Shown here: positions 1 to 5,438 of the stretch, piece after piece
Position numbering within the stretch: position 1 is the stretch's first letter
Layout: every line of letters starts with the position of its first letter
Translations under genes and position numbers: made by a program
DNA from: an uncultured Collinsella sp.
Lineage (GTDB): Bacteria; Actinomycetota; Coriobacteriia; Coriobacteriales; Coriobacteriaceae
Assembly (NCBI GenBank): GCA_902470345.1
Contig: CABRGB010000077.1
Location: 1-6,822 of the forward strand
Reading direction: 5' to 3'
Length of the DNA: 6,822 nucleotides
Notes under the pieces: generated by a model
Told to the model about the DNA's origin: nothing
The model's database searches: none
What the model saw: only the letters and a program-made list of their open reading frames with translations

Positions 1-111
1 GCCGATCGCGTAATCGAGGTTCTCGCCGGTAATACCTGCGGTATGAAAAAGACCTCTTGCGCCGATCAGCTTACGCGCGCTATCGAGGCCGCTCGCGCAG
101 AGATCGCCTAA
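1..111 (+). CDS. C-terminal fragment of an unrecognised protein (5' end outside window)
   Basis: Frame 1 is open from the first base and ends at a TAA at 109-111, giving the last 36 residues of a protein that begins upstream of the window. The visible tail contains two cysteines (residues 13 and 20 of the fragment, in the segment NTCGMKKTSC) and then an alanine-rich, probably helical end (QLTRAIEAARAEIA). I do not recognise the family and assign no function. The stop overlaps the next gene's start in a TAATG arrangement, which suggests one transcript and translational coupling with the lipoprotein gene. That overlap and the absence of another plausible use for this frame are the reasons for calling it coding. 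Confidence 0.6.
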   Translation, partial: ADRVIEVLAGNTCGMKKTSCADQLTRAIEAARAEIA

Positions 112-1322
112 TGAGCATCGCTGATCGCTTTAAGAATGGAATAACGCGTCGCGGCTTTGTGCTCGGTGGGGCTGCCGCGGGCGCTGCCACGGTGCTTGCC
201 GGTTGCTCGAAAAAAACGGGCACGAGTGATGACACCGCTGGCGAGCCGCAGGTTATCAAGGACGATTCGAAGATTGTCTCGATCACTGATGACTACGAAG
301 CTGTCGATATCGATCTTGAGCCCGCGGCCTCGTGGACGCTGCCGCTGGGCACGCTGCTGTACTACTGCGATGGCGACTACGCTGCCGCGATGATGGCGCC
401 TGCTTCTGCCCTGCATGCCAATACGCTTGGTGTGCTCAACCTGGGCGATGGCTCGCTTACCACACTTATTGAGGATCCCATTGAGGGAACCGGTTATGCG
501 TTTTATGACGTTCGCGCGGGTGATGGCGTGTTCGCGTGGGTCGAGATGAACTTTGCCAATGCGTCCTGGAAACTCTATGCGCAAAACCTTGCAGGCTCCT
601 CCCTTACCGGCAACGCTGTCGAGCTCGACCGCGGTGGCGAAAACTACGATCCGCCGCTCTTCACAGCGTATGGGTCGTCGGTCATCTGGTATAAGATGCC
701 TTCGTCCGGCGGCACCAAGACGAGTAACGATTCGTACTGCTACCGTCAGTCGCCCAGCGAGTCCAAGCCTGAGACTATTTGGAAGTCGACGGGCCGTTTC
801 GCATCCGCCCCGCGTGTGAGCGACGGCATCCTGACCATCTCGCCCCGCGTGCACAATGATGAGGGCGTCTATTACGGTATGACGGCGATCGACCTGACTG
901 ACGGCAACAACACGAAGCGAGCTCAGCTGGTGCTGCCTTCGTCGGTTTCGCCTTTCGAGGCCGTGTATATGGGCGACACCTTCGTGTTCTCCATCGAGGC
1001 GACGTATAGCGGTGTGGGTAGCCTGGGCAATATGGGCACCTATATCGGTAGCGAGGGCGGGCCGTACCTCTTCCTTTCGCGTGAGCCGCTCGCGTGCGCC
1101 GCGGGAAGGAAAAATAAATACCTGGTTAAAGTTCAGGCGTCGCATTTTTTGATTGACACTTCGGCTAAGACCTACGGCTCGCTTCTGTCGCCCGACCGAG
1201 CCTTGGAGTATGGCGATTATCCTGCTACGGCGGGTAAATCGAACTCGTTCTTAACGTACGCAACGGTGCGTAACAGTCAGGGGATTCCCGAGACGGTTAC
1301 CGCTCGCTTGTTCTCTCTTTAG
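111..1322 (+). CDS. Predicted Tat-exported lipoprotein of unknown function
   Basis: This is a 403-residue protein if it starts at the ATG at 111, which overlaps the upstream stop. An in-frame start further upstream (57) would add 18 arginine-rich residues that sit over the preceding gene, so I reject it. The N-terminus has a twin-arginine motif, TRRGFVL (residues 12-18), a short alanine/glycine-rich hydrophobic core and a lipobox VLAGC with Cys32 as the likely lipidated residue. The protein is therefore predicted to be Tat-exported folded and anchored outside the membrane. After a polar linker (about 33-70) come repeated short strand-turn segments ending in asp/gly turns (for example VLNLGDGSLTTL at 109-119 and AIDLTDG at 259-265). 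These suggest a beta-propeller-like fold, but that is inference. There is a weak AGAGA ribosome site at 99-103. No enzyme motif is visible. It could be an envelope accessory or ligand-binding protein. Whether it relates to the two-component system downstream is unknown. Confidence 0.85.
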   Translation: MSIADRFKNGITRRGFVLGGAAAGAATVLAGCSKKTGTSDDTAGEPQVIKDDSKIVSITDDYEAVDIDLEPAASWTLPLGTLLYYCDGDYAAAMMAPASALHANTLGVLNLGDGSLTTLIEDPIEGTGYAFYDVRAGDGVFAWVEMNFANASWKLYAQNLAGSSLTGNAVELDRGGENYDPPLFTAYGSSVIWYKMPSSGGTKTSNDSYCYRQSPSESKPETIWKSTGRFASAPRVSDGILTISPRVHNDEGVYYGMTAIDLTDGNNTKRAQLVLPSSVSPFEAVYMGDTFVFSIEATYSGVGSLGNMGTYIGSEGGPYLFLSREPLACAAGRKNKYLVKVQASHFLIDTSAKTYGSLLSPDRALEYGDYPATAGKSNSFLTYATVRNSQGIPETVTARLFSL

Positions 1323-1381
1323 TCTCCGAGGGGTTAAAAAGGCGTCGACAGGGGAATAAGCGCGTTGTGACTATGAGTACC

Positions 1382-1420
1382 GCCCGCCGAGCTATCGCAC
1401 CCATGCGATACCCGGTGGGC
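1382..1420 (+). terminator. Strong two-part hairpin; possible terminator or operator
   Basis: Bases 1382-1389 pair with 1413-1420 (8 pairs, one of them G-T). After a small internal loop, 1393-1399 pair perfectly with 1404-1410 around a four-base CCCA loop, for 15 pairs in total. It begins 60 bases after the lipoprotein stop and ends 55 bases before the response regulator start. No T-run follows, so it is not a classic Rho-independent terminator. It could still end lipoprotein transcription, protect a 3' end, or be a protein-binding palindrome in front of the regulator gene. Confidence 0.4.
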
Positions 1421-1430
1421 TCAGGTGCGT

Positions 1431-1436
1431 TAAAAT
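1431..1436 (+). promoter_or_regulatory. Possible -10 element for the two-component operon
   Basis: TAAAAT (5 of 6 matches to the sigma-70-type TATAAT) lies about 40 bases before the regulator start codon and just after the hairpin at 1382-1420. No convincing -35 hexamer is found 16-18 bases upstream, because that position falls in the right arm of the hairpin. If this is a promoter, the hairpin overlaps the place where polymerase or an activator would bind, as a regulated promoter might show. The call rests on the -10 match and position only. Confidence 0.3.
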
Positions 1437-1461
1437 GAGCTTGTTCTTAGCTAATTGAGAC

Positions 1462-1468
1462 AGGGGGG
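1462..1468 (+). promoter_or_regulatory. Ribosome binding site that sets the response regulator start
   Basis: AGGGGGG ends 7 bases before the ATG at 1476. This spacing favours that ATG over the in-frame TTG at 1455, which lies upstream of the purine run and would have no ribosome site. Confidence 0.7.
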
Positions 1469-1475
1469 CCGTGTT

Positions 1476-2198
1476 ATGGCTTCAGATGCAAAAAAGATTC
1501 TGCTGGTCGAGGATGAGAAGGCAATCCGTGACGCTGTCGCTGCCTATCTCGAGCGCGAGGGCTATTGGGTTGTGGGCGTGGGCGACGGCCAGTCCGCTAT
1601 CGAGGAGTTCGAGAAGCATCAGTTCGACCTGGTCGTGCTCGACCTCATGCTCCCTAAGATTCCCGGCGAGCGCGTTTGCCGCACCATTCGCGACACCTCG
1701 GATGTCCCCATCATTATGCTGACGGCCAAGGGCGAGATCGAGGACCGTATTATCGGTCTCGAGCTCGGTGCCGACGACTACCTGATCAAGCCGTTCTCGC
1801 CGCGCGAGCTTGTCGCGCGCGTGCGCGCCTTGTTCCGCCGTGCCCACCAGGCCGATGAGCCGGCCGTCGAGGTGCTCGACTTTGGCGATCTGGTCATTGA
1901 CATCTCGGGCCACAAGATTTTGGTCGAGGGCAAGGAAGTCGACCTGACGGCTTCCGAGTTCAAGCTGCTCACCACGCTTGCCCGTCACCCCGGCCGCGTC
2001 TACAACCGCATGGAGCTGGTCGAGAAGGTGCTCGGCTACGACTTTGAGGGTTACGAGCGCACTATCGACAGCCACGTGAAGAACCTTCGCGCCAAGCTGG
2101 GCGACGACCCCAAGAAGCCCAAGTGGCTCTACACCGTCCACGGTGTCGGCTACCGCTTCGAGGCTCCGACCAAGACCGATAAGTCGGACGAGAAATAA
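1476..2198 (+). CDS. OmpR/PhoB-family response regulator (receiver plus winged helix)
   Basis: This is a 240-residue, full-length, two-domain DNA-binding response regulator. The receiver domain (about 6-120) shows the acidic pocket Glu12/Asp13, the phosphoacceptor Asp56 in DLVVLDLMLP, the switch Thr83 (MLTAK) and Lys105 in YLIKPF. The C-terminal OmpR-type winged helix (about 135-228) has the usual landmarks: LTASEFKLL, RVYNRMELVEKVLG, the recognition-helix segment RTIDSHVKNLRAKLG and the wing YTVHGVGYRF. Phosphorylation of Asp56 by the partner kinase should promote dimerisation and promoter binding. Its stop is 12 bases before the kinase start, so the two are cotranscribed. Several PhoB/WalR/MtrA-like regulators share this layout. 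I cannot name the pathway from sequence alone, so I leave the symbol blank. All catalytic residues are intact. Confidence 0.96.
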   Translation: MASDAKKILLVEDEKAIRDAVAAYLEREGYWVVGVGDGQSAIEEFEKHQFDLVVLDLMLPKIPGERVCRTIRDTSDVPIIMLTAKGEIEDRIIGLELGADDYLIKPFSPRELVARVRALFRRAHQADEPAVEVLDFGDLVIDISGHKILVEGKEVDLTASEFKLLTTLARHPGRVYNRMELVEKVLGYDFEGYERTIDSHVKNLRAKLGDDPKKPKWLYTVHGVGYRFEAPTKTDKSDEK

Positions 2199-2210
2199 AG
2201 GAAATCACAT

Positions 2211-3776
2211 ATGACACCTGCGCGCTTTGAAATCGGGCAAAAGCATAAGCAGGAGAACGAGGCGGGTTCCAAGGCTAGTTGGAACACGCCTCGTTCCGAT
2301 TCACGGCCAACGATGAGCTATCCCTCGCGCATGGCCCTGGCTTTTGCCCTGACATCGCTCATGACGGTATTGGTATTGGTGGGCGTAGTCTCCGTTGTAT
2401 GGGGCACGGTTTTTACGGATTACACGCGCTCCAATATTGTCGAAATCGCCAATTCCGCTGCCGAAAAGTTGGCAACGTCATATGAGGAAAACGGTTCTTG
2501 GACTGCGGGGGAGCTGCGTACGGTCGCGACATCGAGTTTGGTGTCCGACGATCTTGGTATGCAGGTCGTCAATAAAAAGGGCGTCATCGTCTACGACGAC
2601 TCGTGGCCCTCGGCAAGCGCTACTGCCGATGTGCGCGAAAATCAGGCGACGACCGACGATGCGAGCGGAAAGAGGGCATCGCACAGCCCAGTCTCGTCTG
2701 CTCCCACCGATTCCAATAGTGTTGCCAACGTTGAGATCGTGACGTCCTCCGGCGAGCACGTGGGTCAGGTCAAATTGTGGGCGGTTGGCTCCGATGCCCT
2801 GCTCACCAGGGCAGACTCGGCATTCAGAGAGAAGACCTTTAACGCCATGGCCCTTGCCGCGGTTGTGGCCGTCTGCATCTCGGTCGTTATCGGAGCGCTC
2901 ATGTCGCGCATGCTCACCAAGCCGATTCATCGTATTACCAGCACCGCCAAGCAGATTCGCGATGGAGACCTGTCCGCTCGTACGGGCTTGCGCGGCGATG
3001 ATGAGATCGATCAGCTGGGCGAGACCTTCGACGAGATGGCCACCTCACTCGAGAAGGACATGAAGCACGAGAAGCGCCTGACCTCTGATGTTGCCCACGA
3101 GCTGCGCACGCCGCTCATGGCCATGCTTGCGACGGTCGAGGCCATGCAAGACGGTGTGTATCCCACCGACGACGAACACCTGGAGACAGTCGCATCCGAG
3201 ACGCGTCGTCTGGCCCGTCTGGTGCAGCAGATGCTCGATCTGTCGCGCATGGAAAACAGCACCGCGCCGCTCAACCTGGAACCGGTGGACATGGTTCCGT
3301 TCGTACGATCGATTGTGAACGGCCAGGAGCGCCTTTTTGCCGACCGTGACCTGCGTTTGCGCTTTGCAGATGAGACGCAGGGTCACGATGACGTTGTCGA
3401 GGCAGATCCCGACATGATCACGCAATGCGTCATCAACCTCTTGAGTAACGCCATGCGCTATACCCCCGAGGGGGGTTGGGTCGTGGTGTCGGTGCTCAGC
3501 GACCGCAAGCACGTCGATATCGCGGTTTCGGATACGGGCATCGGTATCGCCAAGGATGATTTGTCGCGCATCTTCGGTCGTTTTTGGCGTGCCGACGCCA
3601 GTCGCGCCCGCGAGGCGGGTGGCCTGGGCGTGGGCCTCGCCGTGACCAAGCAGATTGTCGAGCGTCATCACGGCTACATATCCGTGGAGTCGGAGCTTGG
3701 AAAGGGTACGACTTTTACGATTCATCTGCCTCGCGAGCACACGGCGGACGCGGCATCTACTACAATGGAGCACTAG
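2211..3776 (+). CDS. Membrane sensor histidine kinase, partner of the upstream regulator
   Basis: This is a 521-residue kinase. The ATG at 2211 has an AAGGA ribosome site (2198-2202) at good spacing. The later in-frame ATGs at 2313 (residue 35) and 2331 (residue 41) have none. The N-terminus is an unusual 40-residue polar cytoplasmic extension. It is followed by a membrane helix (about 41-65), an extracytoplasmic sensor region (about 66-208) and a second helix (about 211-231). A HAMP linker follows (about 232-283). The H-box SDVAHELRTP carries the phosphorylated His296. The ATPase domain has the N-box Asn413 (NLLSNAMRYTP), G1 DTGIGI (441-446), F-box FGRFWRAD (455-462) and G2 GLGVGLA (471-477). 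The layout is BaeS/MtrB-like. Within the sensor, about residues 134-172 are low-complexity and rich in Ser, Ala, Thr and Asp, probably a flexible insertion. The signal sensed is unknown. All kinase motifs are intact. Confidence 0.95.
   Translation: MTPARFEIGQKHKQENEAGSKASWNTPRSDSRPTMSYPSRMALAFALTSLMTVLVLVGVVSVVWGTVFTDYTRSNIVEIANSAAEKLATSYEENGSWTAGELRTVATSSLVSDDLGMQVVNKKGVIVYDDSWPSASATADVRENQATTDDASGKRASHSPVSSAPTDSNSVANVEIVTSSGEHVGQVKLWAVGSDALLTRADSAFREKTFNAMALAAVVAVCISVVIGALMSRMLTKPIHRITSTAKQIRDGDLSARTGLRGDDEIDQLGETFDEMATSLEKDMKHEKRLTSDVAHELRTPLMAMLATVEAMQDGVYPTDDEHLETVASETRRLARLVQQMLDLSRMENSTAPLNLEPVDMVPFVRSIVNGQERLFADRDLRLRFADETQGHDDVVEADPDMITQCVINLLSNAMRYTPEGGWVVVSVLSDRKHVDIAVSDTGIGIAKDDLSRIFGRFWRADASRAREAGGLGVGLAVTKQIVERHHGYISVESELGKGTTFTIHLPREHTADAASTTMEH
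2255..2296 (+). repeat. Long near-perfect inverted repeat inside the kinase 5' coding region
   Basis: Bases 2255-2272 pair with 2279-2296: 17 of 18 positions pair, with a single G/A mismatch (2265/2286), around a six-base GGCTAG loop. It covers codons 15-29 of the kinase, in the polar extension before the first membrane helix. No T-run follows, so it is not an ordinary terminator. As RNA it would be a very stable stem shortly after the start codon. Possible roles are translational slowing, differential expression of kinase and regulator, an RNase or RNA-binding-protein site, or a REP-like repeat captured in a coding region. Confidence 0.8.
3761..3766 (+). promoter_or_regulatory. Possible -10 element for purC within the kinase 3' end
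   Basis: TACAAT (5 of 6 matches to TATAAT, the same hexamer seen before the tRNA at 6733) lies in the last codons of the kinase gene, about 120 bases before the purC start. No good -35 box sits 16-18 bases upstream. If it is used, the transcript would start near 3773 and carry the structured leader at 3778-3853. Read-through from the kinase gene is the alternative. Confidence 0.3.
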
Positions 3777-3777
3777 C

Positions 3778-3885
3778 TTTTCGCTATTCGGTGAAGGAGG
3801 GGTTTCGTCCCTGCCGCTCCGAGTTTGCGAAAACGTGCGGGAAAGAACCCGCATTACTGTCGTATTTTGGTAAGGAGTGACTCAC
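3778..3885 (+). promoter_or_regulatory. Structured purC leader; candidate cis-regulatory RNA
   Basis: The gap between the kinase and purC contains nested complementary segments. An outer helix pairs 3778-3784 with 3827-3833 (7 perfect pairs). Inside it, 3796-3799 pair with 3817-3820 and 3800-3802 with 3809-3811, leaving a TGCCG bulge. A second hairpin pairs 3836-3841 with 3848-3853 (6 pairs, loop AAAGAA). The purC ribosome site AAGGAG is at 3872-3877. The segment CGCTCC (3815-3820) could instead pair with GGAGTG (3874-3879) over that site, which would compete with the inner helix. The sequence does not show the conserved cores I know for purine, ZTP, THF or fluoride riboswitches. Structure is visible; a regulatory role is inferred. 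Confidence 0.4.
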
Positions 3886-4773
3886 GTGACAACGATGGAG
3901 CGTCGTCCGGATTCCCGTGGCAAGGTTCGTGATATCTACGATGCCGGTGAAAACCTGCTGATGGTCGCCACCGACCGCATTTCTGCGTTCGACTTTATTC
4001 TCCCCGACGAGATTCCGTTTAAGGGAGAGGTGCTCAACCGCATCTCGGCATTCTGGTTCGATAAGTTTGCCGACATCGTTCCCAACCACCTCGTCTCCAT
4101 CGACCCGGCGGATTTCCCCGAGGAGTTTGCCGAGTATCGTGACTACCTCGCAGGCCGCGCCATGCTGGTCAAGAAGGCCCAGACGATTCCTGTCGAGTGC
4201 ATCGTCCGCGGTTATCTGACCGGTTCGGGCAAGAAGACCTATGACGAGAACGGCACCGTCTGCGGCATTCAGCTGCCCGAGGGTCTGACCGAGGCCTCCA
4301 AGCTCCCCAAGCCGCTGTTCACGCCGTCCACGAAGGCCGAGATCGGCGACCACGACGAGAACATTTCGTTCGAGCGTTGCTGCGAGATCGTGGGTGAGGA
4401 CATCGCCACGCAGATTCGCGACCTGTCCCTCAAGATCTACAAGGCCGCTGCCGAGTACGCCGCGACCCGTGGCATCATCATCGCCGATACCAAGTTCGAG
4501 TTTGGTGTCATCGATGGCAAGGTCACGCTGATCGACGAGTGTCTCACGCCCGACTCCAGCCGTTTCTGGCCTGCTGCCAGCTACGAGGAGGGCAAGATTC
4601 AGCCTAGCTACGACAAACAATTCGTCCGCAATTGGCTCAAAGCCAACTGGGATATGACGGGGGAGACCCCTCACCTGCCCGCCGAGGTCATCGATGGCAC
4701 GTCCGAGCGCTATCGCGAGGCCTTCCAGATCATCACGGGCTCCCAGTTCACAAGCATGAAGGAGAACGCATAA
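3886..4773 (+). CDS. purC: Phosphoribosylaminoimidazole-succinocarboxamide synthase (SAICAR synthetase)
   Basis: PurC (EC 6.3.2.6) joins CAIR and aspartate using ATP to form SAICAR in cytoplasmic de novo purine synthesis. With the GTG start at 3886 it is 295 residues, a normal length for the longer, yeast-Ade1-like type. I chose this start because AAGGAG (3872-3877) lies 8 bases upstream. An in-frame GTG at 3877 overlaps that site and the ATG at 3895 is too far away. Visible family motifs are RGKVRDIY (11-18), the ATP-loop region; ATDRISAFDF (28-37); IPVECIVRGYLTGSG (101-115); PLFTPSTKAE (143-152); GIIIADTKFEFG (196-207); and DECLTPDSSRFWP (217-229). No other purine gene is visible in the window, so purC is separate from any larger pur cluster here. 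It is followed directly by a small membrane-protein gene with which it is probably cotranslated. Confidence 0.96.
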   Translation: MTTMERRPDSRGKVRDIYDAGENLLMVATDRISAFDFILPDEIPFKGEVLNRISAFWFDKFADIVPNHLVSIDPADFPEEFAEYRDYLAGRAMLVKKAQTIPVECIVRGYLTGSGKKTYDENGTVCGIQLPEGLTEASKLPKPLFTPSTKAEIGDHDENISFERCCEIVGEDIATQIRDLSLKIYKAAAEYAATRGIIIADTKFEFGVIDGKVTLIDECLTPDSSRFWPAASYEEGKIQPSYDKQFVRNWLKANWDMTGETPHLPAEVIDGTSERYREAFQIITGSQFTSMKENA

Positions 4774-5349
4774 GTGAGTACCCGTAGCGCCACGAACAAG
4801 CGTACGCAATCCCACGAAGTTACCGGGGTTGCGCGCAAGTCCGCCGCATCTGCTAAACCCGCCCGCCAGGCAGCGAGCTCCGTTCGCGTCGTGCCGGCTT
4901 CGTCTAAGGCACGCCGCAAAGAGCTCGAGAAGGGTGAAAACCTGGAAGGTCTTTCCAAGGAGGAGAAGCGCGCCCGCAAGGCGAAGCAGCGTGCTCGTGA
5001 GGATCGTATCTACACGGTGTCGAATATCCTCCTCAAGCAGGATGAGGACTACACCAAGCGCCGTCGTATCTGGTGGGCCGTGCTCGCCATCGGCATGGTA
5101 CTCGTCGTGGCAATTTGGGCTTCGCTCTACTTCGCTCCCGGCGGTACGGTGTCCAGTCCCGTCCAGATGGTCGGCATCGTTTTGTCCTATGTCATCATTC
5201 TGGGTGATTTTATCTACGACTTCGCTCGTATTCGTCCCCTGCGCAACATGTACCGCGCGCAGGCCGAGGGCATGTCCGAGAACAAGCTTAACGCTCTTAT
5301 TGAGCGTGCGGCTGCCGAGGAGGACAAGAAGGACTCCAAGAAGAAGTAG
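4774..5349 (+). CDS. Small basic two-helix membrane protein of unknown function
   Basis: This is a 191-residue protein starting with a GTG at 4774, immediately after the purC stop. Its ribosome site AAGGAG (4759-4764) lies inside the purC 3' end, which implies coupling to purC translation. The first 98 residues are strongly basic and polar, rich in Lys, Arg, Ala and Ser. They include a charged stretch, KEEKRARKAKQRARED (about 62-77), likely to be helical. Two hydrophobic segments follow at about 99-120 (IWWAVLAIGMVLVVAIW) and 129-150 (VGIVLSYVIILGDFIYDF), then a charged tail rich in Lys, Glu and Asp. With two helices, both termini should be cytoplasmic. I see no catalytic motif and do not recognise a named family; it resembles the small conserved membrane proteins of actinobacteria. 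The basic N-terminus could bind nucleic acid, ribosomes or anionic lipid, but that is speculation. The gene is followed by a clear terminator. Confidence 0.82.
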   Translation: MSTRSATNKRTQSHEVTGVARKSAASAKPARQAASSVRVVPASSKARRKELEKGENLEGLSKEEKRARKAKQRAREDRIYTVSNILLKQDEDYTKRRRIWWAVLAIGMVLVVAIWASLYFAPGGTVSSPVQMVGIVLSYVIILGDFIYDFARIRPLRNMYRAQAEGMSENKLNALIERAAAEEDKKDSKKK

Positions 5350-5379
5350 CGTTTGCATTCATACTTATCGCTAAGATAT

Positions 5380-5410
5380 AAGGCGCGTCGTTTTTGCGTC
5401 GCGCCTTTTT
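5380..5410 (+). terminator. Rho-independent terminator after the purC operon
   Basis: GGCGCG (5382-5387) pairs perfectly with CGCGCC (5400-5405) and is followed at once by TTTTT (5406-5410). Flanking A-T pairs can extend the stem base. It lies about 30 bases after the membrane-protein stop and before the aminopeptidase, so it closes the purC unit. Confidence 0.88.
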
Positions 5411-5438
5411 ACTGTTCTATAGATAGATGGAGTGGCAC

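Noticed and set aside
108..1145. A 345-codon minus-strand open frame opposite the lipoprotein
   Set aside because: The + strand has a convincing Tat/lipobox signal peptide and a coupled start. The minus-strand product is Arg/His-rich without domains, typical of an antisense shadow.
2795..2813. A perfect 7-pair hairpin with a five-base loop inside the kinase sensor region
   Set aside because: It is short enough to occur by chance in GC-rich coding sequence, has no T-run, and has no position that suggests a role.
3794..3873. A possible leader peptide after the AAGGAGG at 3794-3800
   Set aside because: The run matches a ribosome site, but no ATG, GTG or TTG lies 5-10 bases downstream. Only a CTG (3811) would open a frame to the TAA at 3873, so I treat the run as one arm of the leader helix.
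3882..3889. An 8-base palindrome (TCACGTGA) across the purC start codon
   Set aside because: A single 8-base palindrome is expected by chance in a window this size, and there is no second copy or flanking symmetry.
4659..4670. GGGG-GAGA-CCCC mini-hairpin near the purC 3' end
   Set aside because: It has only four pairs within conserved coding sequence, so no function can be supported.
3784..5358. A 524-codon open frame on the minus strand opposite purC and the membrane-protein gene
   Set aside because: It is a mirror of GC-rich coding sequence. It covers two well-supported + strand genes and the leader, has no recognisable domain, and runs against the direction of every other gene.
5394..5423. 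A possible promoter for the aminopeptidase (TTGCGT and TATAGA, 18 bases apart)
   Set aside because: Both hexamers are poor matches, the -35 overlaps the terminator stem, and the implied start would leave the ribosome site at the extreme 5' end.
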